Assembly (NCBI RefSeq): GCF_938015485.1
Contig: NZ_CALLVU010000020.1
Coordinates: forward strand, 1 to 33,814
DNA: 33,814 nt
Reading direction: 5' to 3'
Source: an uncultured Lachnoanaerobaculum sp.
GTDB lineage: Bacteria; Bacillota; Clostridia; Lachnospirales; Lachnospiraceae
The notes beneath the pieces were generated by a model that saw only the letters and a list, made by a program, of their open reading frames with translations, made no database searches and was not told the origin of the DNA. The first letter of the stretch is position 1; every line of letters begins with the position of its first letter. Made by a program: the position numbers and the translations under genes. This document shows, piece by piece, positions 24,783 to 32,702 of this stretch.

Positions 24783-27026
24783 ATGGATAAGAATTTATAT
24801 GATTTGATGGATTGGGCAGCAATAGAAGAAATCACTTATTCTGAATGTGACAGACCGAAAAAGATTCTTGGTTCACATAAGGTGGAAAACGGTTTTTTGG
24901 TTCAGACTTTTATACCTCATGCAAAGAGTGTTGAACTGTTGATTGACGGCAATAAAAATCCGGTTGCAATGGAATGTGCCGATGAAGCGGGATTTTTTGC
25001 ATGTCTTGTAGGTAGAAGCAAGGAGTTTAAGTATCAGTTTATAGTGACATATGATAACGATACCGTGCAAACAATCTATGATCCATATTCTTTTGACAGT
25101 ATTTATACAGAGGAAGATTTGTCAAAGTTTGAAGCGGGAATAAACTATGAGATTTATGAAAAAATGGGTGCCAAGCATATGACGCTTTCAGGGGTGGAAG
25201 GCGTAAATTTCTCGGTTTGGGCGCCGGAAGCTATGAGAGTGTCTGTAGTAGGTGATTTTAACCTGTGGGATGGCAGAAGGAATCAGATGAACAAACTTGG
25301 AGACTTCGGAGTATATGAACTGTTTATACCGGGGTTGAAAGTTGGCGACCTTTATAAGTTTGAAATAAAAACCATGAAGGGAGAGCCGATGTTGAAAGCG
25401 GATCCGTATGCTTTCTATTCAGAACTCCGTCCGAATACTGCAAGCATAGTAGCAGACATTTCAGGATTTGAATGGAGTGATGAGGACTGGATGAAGAACA
25501 GAGATGTATTCCAGTCTACAGAGACGGATAAGTCCCCTGCAATGAATATATATGAATTGCATCTTGGCTCATGGATAAGAAAAGAGATGCAGTATACTGA
25601 AAACGGTGAAGAAATAAACGGTTCGGTATTCTATAACTACCGTGAGATAGCGCCGAAGCTTGCCACCTATGTGAAGAAGATGAACTATACACATATAGAG
25701 CTTATGCCGATTATGGAACATCCTCTTGACGGAAGCTGGGGATATCAGGTGACAGGATATTACAGTCCTACAAGCAGATACGGTACTCCGGATGATTTTA
25801 TGTATTTTATGAACTATATGCATAAAAAGAATATCGGTGTAATACTTGACTGGGTTCCGGCACATTTCCCTAGAGATTTACACGGACTGGGTTGCTTTGA
25901 CGGCAGTCATGTATATGAGCATCCGGATCCGAGGAGAGGTTCACATCCGCACTGGGGTACTTTGATATACAACTATGCAAGACCGCAGGTCAGCAACTTC
26001 CTTATTGCAAACGCACTTTTCTGGGCTGAAAAGTACCATGTGGACGGTATCAGAATGGATGCGGTGGCTTCCATGCTCTACCTTGACTACGGCAAGAATG
26101 CCGGAGAGTGGTTACCGAATATATACGGCGGCAATGAAAATTTGGATGCAATAGAGTTTTTGAAGCATCTTAATTCAATATACAAGAAAAAATACCCTTC
26201 AAGTCTTTTGATTGCGGAGGAGTCTACAGCATGGCCGAAGATTACAGGTGATTTAAAGGACGGCGGACTTGGATTTGACTACAAGTGGAATATGGGTTGG
26301 ATGAATGACTTCCTTGAGTTTATGAAGCTTGACCCATACTTCAGAAGCGGAGACTATAACGGGCTTACATTCTCATTACTTTATGCATACAGTGAGAACT
26401 TTATATTAGTACTCAGCCATGACGAAGTGGTACACGGTAAGGCGACTCTGGCAGGAAAGATGCCGGGTGCAACTCAGGAGGAGAAGTTTAACAATCTGAG
26501 AGTGGCGTACGGATTTATGATGACACATCCGGGCAAGAAGCTTTTGTTCATGGGACAGGAGTTCGGACAGATGAACGAGTGGAATGAGGATGTATCGCTT
26601 GAGTGGGATTTGCTTGAGTATGAAAATCACAAGAAGATGCAAAGATACTCAAAGGCACTCAATAAGCTTTATCTGGATTATCCTGCACTTTATAAGCTTG
26701 ACTACAATCCTGACGGATTTGAGTGGATAAACTGTACTTCAAAGGATGAGACAATGGTAGTATTCCTCAGAAAGACACAAAAAGAAGAAGATACATTGGT
26801 AGTGGTATGCAATTTCACACCGGTAGTATATGAAAGGGAGATTGGAGTTCCTTATAAGGGCACTTATACGGAGATTTTCAACTCGGATGATAAGAAGTTT
26901 GGCGGAAGCGGAGTAGGAAATAAGAGAGCGAAAAAGTCAGTTAAGAAAAAAGCGGACGGAAGAGAAAATTCTCTTAAGATAAAGGTTCCTCCAATGGCAA
27001 TGGTAGTATTTAAGTGGGATAAATAG
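24783..27026 (+). CDS. glgB: 1,4-alpha-glucan branching enzyme
   Basis: A 747-residue GH13 enzyme that makes alpha-1,6 branches in glycogen. N-terminal beta domains, including a CBM48-like part (about 135-225, VNFSVWAPEAMRVSVVGDFNLWDG), precede the catalytic barrel. Catalytic residues are D426 (GIRMDAV), E479 (LLIAEEST) and D547 (LSHDEVVHGK). The C-terminal beta domain contains an unusual Lys-rich insert near 713-727. AAGGAG is about 12 bases before the ATG, a long spacing. No other glycogen genes are adjacent, so it is a stand-alone glgB here. Its stop overlaps the next gene by one base. Confidence 0.97.
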   Translation: MDKNLYDLMDWAAIEEITYSECDRPKKILGSHKVENGFLVQTFIPHAKSVELLIDGNKNPVAMECADEAGFFACLVGRSKEFKYQFIVTYDNDTVQTIYDPYSFDSIYTEEDLSKFEAGINYEIYEKMGAKHMTLSGVEGVNFSVWAPEAMRVSVVGDFNLWDGRRNQMNKLGDFGVYELFIPGLKVGDLYKFEIKTMKGEPMLKADPYAFYSELRPNTASIVADISGFEWSDEDWMKNRDVFQSTETDKSPAMNIYELHLGSWIRKEMQYTENGEEINGSVFYNYREIAPKLATYVKKMNYTHIELMPIMEHPLDGSWGYQVTGYYSPTSRYGTPDDFMYFMNYMHKKNIGVILDWVPAHFPRDLHGLGCFDGSHVYEHPDPRRGSHPHWGTLIYNYARPQVSNFLIANALFWAEKYHVDGIRMDAVASMLYLDYGKNAGEWLPNIYGGNENLDAIEFLKHLNSIYKKKYPSSLLIAEESTAWPKITGDLKDGGLGFDYKWNMGWMNDFLEFMKLDPYFRSGDYNGLTFSLLYAYSENFILVLSHDEVVHGKATLAGKMPGATQEEKFNNLRVAYGFMMTHPGKKLLFMGQEFGQMNEWNEDVSLEWDLLEYENHKKMQRYSKALNKLYLDYPALYKLDYNPDGFEWINCTSKDETMVVFLRKTQKEEDTLVVVCNFTPVVYEREIGVPYKGTYTEIFNSDDKKFGGSGVGNKRAKKSVKKKADGRENSLKIKVPPMAMVVFKWDK

Positions 27027-28000
27027 TGATTTTTAATATTTTTAAATTATGTAGAGCCGGAATTTGTCTGACAAGCGTGACGGATTCCGGCTTGCCTAGT
27101 ATATCGGAAAGTGATGTGGCGGAATCGGTAGCCAATGATATTCAAAAGCTTAAGCCAAGTGTAATGATGGAAACTTTAAAGAAACTCTATCCTTTCTTTC
27201 TGGCACTGGCATATGACGTAGTAATAGTCATTATTACACTTTTTATAGCAAGTCAGGTTATCAGATTTTTTTCAAAGATGCTTGATAAGTTCTTAAAAAG
27301 GATAAATATTGATATAGCCGTAAGGAAATTTTTGTTGTCAACACTGAAAGTGGCACTATATGCTTTAGTCATACTTGGACTGGCGGAAAGAATCGGTGTA
27401 AGCAGTGCGTCCATAGTGGCAATACTCGGTTCTGCAGGTGTTGCGATAGGTTTGGCTTGGCAGGGCAGCTTAAGCAACTTTGCCGGCGGAATGATTATAC
27501 TTTTCAGTCATCCTTTCAGCAGAGGCGATTATATAATTACTCCGAAGGCTGAAGGCATTGTAGATACTATAGGCATAATATATACGGTACTTTTGACACC
27601 GGACAACAAAAGAATATCAATACCTAACGGTGCGTTGGCAAATGATGTTATCACCAATGTTACGGCAAACGATATCAGGCGAATAGATATAAAGGTGGGT
27701 GTATCATATAACACCGATATCAGAAAGGCAAAGAAGCTTATAAAAGAAGCATTTGATGAAAACGGACTGATATTAAAAAACAATGATATTGTTTCGTATG
27801 TGGATGATCTGGCATCGTCTGCCGTTATGCTTGGAGGTATGGCATGGTGTAAGACAGGAGACTATTTGACTGCAAAGTGGGCAATAGTCGAAGAAATCAA
27901 GATAAAGTTTGATAAAAACGGTATTGAGATACCTTATGACCAGCTGGAAGTACATATAAATGAATCAAAGACTTCTAAAAATCAGAACAAAGCGGAATAG
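27026..28000 (+). CDS. MscS family small-conductance mechanosensitive channel
   Basis: A membrane channel that opens on osmotic downshock. The pore-lining helix SASIVAILGSAGVAIGLAWQGSLSNFAGGMIIL is followed by the beta-domain motif HPFSRGDYI, both typical of MscS; I estimate three spans before the cytosolic vestibule. The full reading frame from the GTG at 27026 gives 324 residues and overlaps the glgB stop (TAGTG). No strong ribosome site supports that start. A GTG at codon 31, behind GGAAAG, or the ATG pair at 27164/27167 could be the true start and would fit the usual family length of about 280 better. The 5' end is therefore uncertain. Confidence 0.9.
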   Translation: MIFNIFKLCRAGICLTSVTDSGLPSISESDVAESVANDIQKLKPSVMMETLKKLYPFFLALAYDVVIVIITLFIASQVIRFFSKMLDKFLKRINIDIAVRKFLLSTLKVALYALVILGLAERIGVSSASIVAILGSAGVAIGLAWQGSLSNFAGGMIILFSHPFSRGDYIITPKAEGIVDTIGIIYTVLLTPDNKRISIPNGALANDVITNVTANDIRRIDIKVGVSYNTDIRKAKKLIKEAFDENGLILKNNDIVSYVDDLASSAVMLGGMAWCKTGDYLTAKWAIVEEIKIKFDKNGIEIPYDQLEVHINESKTSKNQNKAE

Positions 28001-28026
28001 CTTTAGCGTAGTAGAGAAATAAAGTG

Positions 28027-28055
28027 TTGACAAGAATACTTTAGTATGCTACCAT
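28027..28055 (+). promoter_or_regulatory. Promoter of the amino acid ABC transporter operon
   Basis: A perfect TTGACA (28027-28032) is followed after 17 bases by TACCAT (28050-28055), with a TGC extended -10 directly upstream. The start would be near 28062, about 37 bases before the gene. Confidence 0.65.
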
Positions 28056-28098
28056 AAGAAAGTGTTAAGACAAAGCAAAGAAAGTAATGGGGTATATT

Positions 28099-28938
28099 AT
28101 GAAGAAAATTTATTTGTTTGGAGTATTGGCGGCACTTATGTTGGCAGGTTGTTCCGGCGCAAAGACAACCGAGAGCACATCTGCATCTGCAGAAACAAGT
28201 AAAACTGCAAGCGAGAGCAGCGAAGCAGTGAAAACGGACAGTAAGAATACTTTTACTGTAGGATTTGATCAGGACTTTCCTCCGATGGGATTTGTAGGAG
28301 ATGACGGACAGTTTACAGGGTTTGACCTTGAAGTGGCTGCCGAGGTTGCAAAGAGAATGGGCAAGGAGATAAAGTATCAGCCTATAGCTTGGGATGCAAA
28401 GGATATGGAGCTTTCATCAGGCACTATAGACTGTATTTGGAACGGCTTCAGTATACAGGGAAGAGAAGATAAGTATACATGGTCAAAACCTTATATGAAA
28501 AACGACCAGGTATTTGTAGTAAAATCCGATTCGGGTATAGATTCAATAGAGGATCTTGCAGGTAAGAAGGTTGAAGTACAGACAGATTCTTCAGCAGAGG
28601 CCGCATTAAAGAAAGATCCTGATATGGTAAAGACATTCGGCAGCCTTCAGACCGTAGCTGATTACAACACCGGATTTATGGACCTTGATATGGGCGGCGT
28701 TGATGCTATAGCAATGGACAGTGTGGTAGCAAACTATCAGATTACAAAAAGAGGCGGAAACAGCTTTACAGTGCTTGATACACCGCTTTCAAGTGAAGAG
28801 TACGGTGTAGGATTTAAGCTCGGCAATGAGGCTTTGAGAGATGAAGTTCAGGCAAAGCTTGATGAGATGAAAGCCGATGGAAGCTTGAAGACTATTTCAG
28901 AGAAGTGGTTTGGTAAGGATGTTACTACTTTAGAGTAA
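28099..28938 (+). CDS. Polar amino acid ABC transporter substrate-binding lipoprotein
   Basis: A 279-residue extracellular binding protein of the SBP_bac_3 family. The signal ends at a lipobox Cys18 (LMLAGC). A Ser/Thr/Glu-rich linker runs to about residue 48, and the fold begins with FTVGFDQDFPPMGFVGDDG and FTGFDLEVAAEVAKRMG, classic for this family. The ligand could be glutamine, cystine, arginine or another polar amino acid; sequence alone does not decide. The start at 28099 is favoured because GGGG sits before it; an ATG at 28087 would add four residues. Permease and ATPase genes follow. Confidence 0.92.
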   Translation: MKKIYLFGVLAALMLAGCSGAKTTESTSASAETSKTASESSEAVKTDSKNTFTVGFDQDFPPMGFVGDDGQFTGFDLEVAAEVAKRMGKEIKYQPIAWDAKDMELSSGTIDCIWNGFSIQGREDKYTWSKPYMKNDQVFVVKSDSGIDSIEDLAGKKVEVQTDSSAEAALKKDPDMVKTFGSLQTVADYNTGFMDLDMGGVDAIAMDSVVANYQITKRGGNSFTVLDTPLSSEEYGVGFKLGNEALRDEVQAKLDEMKADGSLKTISEKWFGKDVTTLE

Positions 28939-28945
28939 TGTAAGA

Positions 28946-28976
28946 GACGCTGACAGTTCATCTGCCGGCGTTTTTT
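28946..28976 (+). terminator. Attenuator between binding protein and permease genes
   Basis: An imperfect hairpin (ACGC/GCGT outer stem and CAG/CTG inner stem, separated by a 3x3 internal loop) is followed directly by T6. It is weak enough for read-through, which would make binding protein transcript more abundant than permease transcript. Confidence 0.5.
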
Positions 28977-29004
28977 ATGCACAATATATCTTATAGGAGA
29001 ATTT

Positions 29005-29655
29005 ATGAATATTCTTAATATTGCAGCAAAGCTTGCACCGGGTATGCTTGTAAGTATACAGATATTCCTGGTTACATTGATATTTTCGCTTCCGCTTGGA
29101 CTTTTGGTTGCATTCGGAAGAATGAGCAAAATAAAAACAGTATCTTATCTGTGTAAGATTTATATATCTATAATGCGCGGTACACCGCTTATGTTACAGC
29201 TTATGGTGGTATATTTCGGACCTTATTATATCTTCGGAGTATCAATTTCGGGAAGCTATCGTATGGTGGCTACCATAATAGGTTTTGTAATAAACTATGC
29301 CGCATACTTTGCGGAGATATACAGAAGCGGAATCCAGTCAATGCCTGCCGGACAGTATGAAGCTGCAAAAATATTGGGATATAGTAAATCTCAAACCTTC
29401 TTTGTTATTATATTGCCGCAGGTGATAAAGAGAATATTGCCTTCCGTAACCAATGAGGTAATAACCTTGGTAAAGGATACTTCACTTGCATTTACAATAA
29501 GTGTGGCGGAGATGTTCACTACGGCAAAGGCGCTGGCAAGCAGTACGACAAGTATGTATCCTTTTGTATGTGCGGCACTGTTTTATTATATATTTAACGG
29601 TATCGTCGCATTTGTAATGGAGTTTATTGAGAAGAAATTGGAATATTATAAGTAG
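29005..29655 (+). CDS. Polar amino acid ABC transporter permease
   Basis: A 216-residue membrane permease of the HisM/GlnP type. RGTPLMLQL near 59-67 and the EAA loop (SMPAGQYEAAKILGYSK) are diagnostic for this family. About five spans are visible. AGGAGA precedes the ATG. Only one permease gene is present, so it probably acts as a homodimer with the ATPase encoded six bases downstream. Confidence 0.94.
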   Translation: MNILNIAAKLAPGMLVSIQIFLVTLIFSLPLGLLVAFGRMSKIKTVSYLCKIYISIMRGTPLMLQLMVVYFGPYYIFGVSISGSYRMVATIIGFVINYAAYFAEIYRSGIQSMPAGQYEAAKILGYSKSQTFFVIILPQVIKRILPSVTNEVITLVKDTSLAFTISVAEMFTTAKALASSTTSMYPFVCAALFYYIFNGIVAFVMEFIEKKLEYYK

Positions 29656-29661
29656 GTGATT

Positions 29662-30417
29662 ATGTCATTATTAAGTATGAAGTCGGTAAAAAAGTCCTTT
29701 GACGGCGTGGAGATATTAAAGGATATTTCACTAAAAGTCGGTGAAGGTGAGATTTTAAGTATTATAGGTCCTTCAGGTTCAGGTAAGTCTACACTGTTAC
29801 GCTGTGCTACATTGCTTGAAAGTATGGATGACGGTGAACTTAGCTACAGTGGAAAACCGGTTTGCAAAAGTGTGTTCGGAAAATCCGTTTATGAGAGTCC
29901 TGCAACTTTGAAAAAGATTTCAGAGTGTTTCGGACTTGTATTTCAAAACTTCAATCTTTTCCCACATATGAATGTGCTGCAAAATATCTGTGATGCGCCG
30001 ATAAGAGTACAAAAAAGAGATAAAGCAAGCGTGAAAAAAGAGGCTTTTGAACTCCTTAAGAAAATGGGACTTTCAGACAGAGCCGATGCTTACCCGTATC
30101 AGCTTTCAGGCGGACAGTCACAGAGAGTGGCGATAGCCAGAGCATTGGCGCTAAATCCGAAGATTTTGTTTTTTGACGAACCGACCTCGGCGCTTGATCC
30201 GGAGTTGACAGGAGAGGTTTTAAAGGTTATAAAGTCTTTATCGGATTTGAATATTGCAATGGTCATAGTCACTCATGAGATGGCATTTGCAAAAGAGATT
30301 TCAGATAAGGTTATTTTCATGTCGGGCGGTGTGATAGTGGAGTCCGGAACTCCGGATGTGGTATTTGCATCGGACAATGAAAAGACAAAGAACTTTATAG
30401 GGGCATTAAACAAATAG
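29662..30417 (+). CDS. Polar amino acid ABC transporter ATP-binding protein
   Basis: A 251-residue ATPase with Walker A GPSGSGKST, signature LSGGQSQRVAIARAL, Walker B ILFFDEPTSALDPE and switch histidine in IVTHEMAFA, all of the GlnQ/HisP type. The start at 29662 is favoured by AGGTG just upstream; a GTG at 29656 would add two residues. It completes the binding protein-permease-ATPase set. The next gene begins 15 bases downstream and may share the transcript. Confidence 0.95.
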   Translation: MSLLSMKSVKKSFDGVEILKDISLKVGEGEILSIIGPSGSGKSTLLRCATLLESMDDGELSYSGKPVCKSVFGKSVYESPATLKKISECFGLVFQNFNLFPHMNVLQNICDAPIRVQKRDKASVKKEAFELLKKMGLSDRADAYPYQLSGGQSQRVAIARALALNPKILFFDEPTSALDPELTGEVLKVIKSLSDLNIAMVIVTHEMAFAKEISDKVIFMSGGVIVESGTPDVVFASDNEKTKNFIGALNK

Positions 30418-30432
30418 ACGGAAGGTGAAGAA

Positions 30433-31644
30433 ATGAAATATATAGTGGTACTTGGCGACGGGATGTCTGACAGAGATATAAAGGAGCTTGGCAATAAGAC
30501 AATACTTGATGTGGCAAAAAAGCCGAACATTGACAGCTTAAGGGGCATTATGGGTATGGTAAAAACAGTTCCCGATACATTAAAGCCCGGCAGTGATGTA
30601 GCCAACCTTGCCGTGATGGGATATAACCCTTTGGAGTGCTATACGGGGCGTTCTCCGCTTGAAGCCGTAAGTATCGGAATAAAGATGAAAGACACAGATG
30701 TGGCAATAAGATGTAATCTTGTTACACTATCGGATGAAGATGATATAACAAAAAGAAAAATGCTTGACTACTCCGCAGGAGAAATATCAACAAAAGAAGC
30801 CGTTGAGCTTATAAAGGCTGTAGAAGAAGCGCTTGGAGACAGCGATTTTAAATTTTATCCGGGAATCTCATACAGACATTGTCTTATATGGGATAAAGGG
30901 CAGACAGGACTTAATCTTACACCGCCACATGATATCTCAGACAGAGTTACAGGAGAGTATCTGCCGAAGAATGATAAGATTTTTAAGCTTATGGAAAGAA
31001 GCTATGATATATTAAAAAATCATCCTGTAAATCTGAAAAGAATAAGAGAAGGTAAGAATCCCGCAAACTCCATATGGCTTTGGGGCGAAGGCACCAAGCC
31101 TCGAATAGAGAATTTTAAAGAAAAGACAGGCCTTAAGGGCGCTGTAATCTCCGCTGTTGACCTTATAAAGGGTATAGGAATCAGTGCAGGTATGGAAAGT
31201 ATTGATGTGGAAGGTGCGACAGGTACTCTTGATATCAACTATGAGGGAAAGCTTGAGGCTGCTAAAAAGACATTGTTAAAAGACGGCAACGACTTTGTGT
31301 ATATTCACCTTGAAGGACCTGATGAATGTGGACATCACGGTGATATAGAGGGTAAGATTTTAGCGGTTGAAAGAATTGATAAGAATATAGTGGGACCGCT
31401 TTGCAAGGCACTAAGGGATGCCGGTGAGGATTTTGCAATGCTTATAATGCCGGATCATCCCACACCTATAGAAACAAGGACTCATTCTTCAGACCCTGTT
31501 CCGTTTAAGATTTACAGATCAAATGACGAGAAGGAAGGTGCTGAAGTATATAGCGAAAAGAATGCCGGCAAGAGCGGTATCTTTATAGAAGACGGGTACA
31601 CTTTATTGACAAAATTTATAAATAATGATATACAGAATCTATAG
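30433..31644 (+). CDS. ApgM-type cofactor-independent phosphoglycerate mutase / proposed homoserine kinase
   Basis: A 403-residue alkaline phosphatase-superfamily protein. The metal site is visible in VVLGDGMSDR (D9), the phosphate-carrying serine is probably S54 (KPGSDVANLAVMGYNP), and further ligands are in HLEGPDECGHHGD and MPDHPTPIETRTHSSDPVPF. Archaeal-type ApgM interconverts 3- and 2-phosphoglycerate, but a closely related bacterial subgroup has been proposed to be an alternative homoserine kinase. Its place after an amino acid transporter, with no glycolytic genes nearby, mildly favours the amino acid role. GGAAGG precedes the ATG, 15 bases after the ATPase gene. Confidence 0.85.
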   Translation: MKYIVVLGDGMSDRDIKELGNKTILDVAKKPNIDSLRGIMGMVKTVPDTLKPGSDVANLAVMGYNPLECYTGRSPLEAVSIGIKMKDTDVAIRCNLVTLSDEDDITKRKMLDYSAGEISTKEAVELIKAVEEALGDSDFKFYPGISYRHCLIWDKGQTGLNLTPPHDISDRVTGEYLPKNDKIFKLMERSYDILKNHPVNLKRIREGKNPANSIWLWGEGTKPRIENFKEKTGLKGAVISAVDLIKGIGISAGMESIDVEGATGTLDINYEGKLEAAKKTLLKDGNDFVYIHLEGPDECGHHGDIEGKILAVERIDKNIVGPLCKALRDAGEDFAMLIMPDHPTPIETRTHSSDPVPFKIYRSNDEKEGAEVYSEKNAGKSGIFIEDGYTLLTKFINNDIQNL

Positions 31645-31678
31645 ATAAAATATTAACTGTTAATAACGGAGGGCAGGT

Positions 31679-31930
31679 ATGGAAAGAAATAAACTTAATG
31701 TAGCGTTCGGATTTGGAATATTTGGTGTTTTTTTCTTAAGCGGTATAATATTGTTAAGTACCAACTTTATGATCCGGTCATTGACATTTGTAGTAATGAG
31801 CAATATGAATTATATAACGGATATTCCTGTTATAAATGAACCGATATTATTTGTATTAAGCATTGTATGTTTCATTGTATCATTTATAGCAATGATAAAG
31901 AGTATATTGTTGTTAAAAGAAGGATGCTGA
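31679..31930 (+). CDS. Small two-span membrane protein of unknown function
   Basis: An 83-residue protein that I do not recognise. Two hydrophobic segments (about 9-29 and 55-78) are joined by a short loop, and both ends are probably in the cytoplasm. A good GGAGGG site precedes the ATG. It lies 34 bases after the ApgM gene with no terminator seen between them, so it may be the last gene of that transcript. Confidence 0.65.
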   Translation: MERNKLNVAFGFGIFGVFFLSGIILLSTNFMIRSLTFVVMSNMNYITDIPVINEPILFVLSIVCFIVSFIAMIKSILLLKEGC

Positions 31931-31941
31931 TATTTATATAC

Positions 31942-31970
31942 TTGATATATAGTTTTTATTACTATATACT
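31942..31970 (+). promoter_or_regulatory. Promoter of the DUF1836 gene
   Basis: TTGATA (31942-31947) and TATACT (31965-31970) are separated by exactly 17 bases, each one base from consensus. The expected start, six to seven bases past the -10, falls on the ATG at 31977. Confidence 0.68.
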
Positions 31971-31976
31971 AATGTT

Positions 31977-32543
31977 ATGGAAACCAATATTGAAATTATA
32001 AATGATATGATAAAGCATTTTGAAAAGCTTGATATTGTAAAGTCTGAGGATATTCCCGACATATCGCTTTATATGGATCAGATGACAAGTTTCATAGATG
32101 AGAAGCTGAGAAGTTTTAAAAAAGAGGAGGATGATAAGCTTCTTACAAAGACTATGATCAACAACTATACCAAGAATAAGCTTTTGCCGCCTTCAGATAA
32201 GAAGAAGTATACAAAGGATCATGTGATGTTGCTTATCCTTATATACTTTTATAAAAATGTGCTTTCATTTGCCGATATAAAGAGTCTGTGTGACCTAAGT
32301 ATATATGACAGTTTTGAAAAAGAGGACGGCTCACTTTCAAAGTTATACGATATTTTGGTAAGTATGGAGTCCGATAAAAAAGATGCGATTATATCCGATT
32401 TAAGGGATAGGCTTGAGTATGCGAAGAAAAAGTCAAAAGACTTTAACAGCGAAAGTGTTGAGTTATTTACATTTTTATCAGATATTGTATTAGAAGTATA
32501 TTTTAAACAACATCTTATTGAGTATATTTTAAATAAATTATAA
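31977..32543 (+). CDS. DUF1836 protein, probable transcription regulator, likely leaderless
   Basis: A 188-residue protein with the DUF1836 core: LLTKTMINNYTKNKLLPPSD followed by KKYTKDHVMLLILIYFYKN (about 55-95), which looks like a MerR-like helix-turn-helix. The remaining C-terminal helices carry no motif I recognise. The family is common in Firmicutes and has no defined targets. There is no Shine-Dalgarno sequence before the ATG. A strong promoter ends six bases upstream, so the message probably begins at or next to the start codon. Neighbouring genes all have clear ribosome sites, which makes this one stand out. Confidence 0.85.
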   Translation: METNIEIINDMIKHFEKLDIVKSEDIPDISLYMDQMTSFIDEKLRSFKKEEDDKLLTKTMINNYTKNKLLPPSDKKKYTKDHVMLLILIYFYKNVLSFADIKSLCDLSIYDSFEKEDGSLSKLYDILVSMESDKKDAIISDLRDRLEYAKKKSKDFNSESVELFTFLSDIVLEVYFKQHLIEYILNKL

Positions 32544-32628
32544 TGCAAGCGTCAAAATATCTTTATTTCTATATATACTTATATAAAAACAACATACAAA
32601 AGATATGAATTAGTAAGAAAATTTTAAC

Positions 32629-32657
32629 TATACATGAGACCTTAAATTAAATATACT
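32629..32657 (+). promoter_or_regulatory. Possible promoter of the choline-binding-repeat protein gene
   Basis: TATACA (32629-32634, four of six) and TATACT (32652-32657) are 17 bases apart. The start would be near 32664, giving a leader of about 39 bases with an AAGGAGG ribosome site. Confidence 0.42.
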
Positions 32658-32702
32658 TAGAGTATAAAGACAGCTTGACTGTGAAAATATAAGGAGGAAT
32701 GT

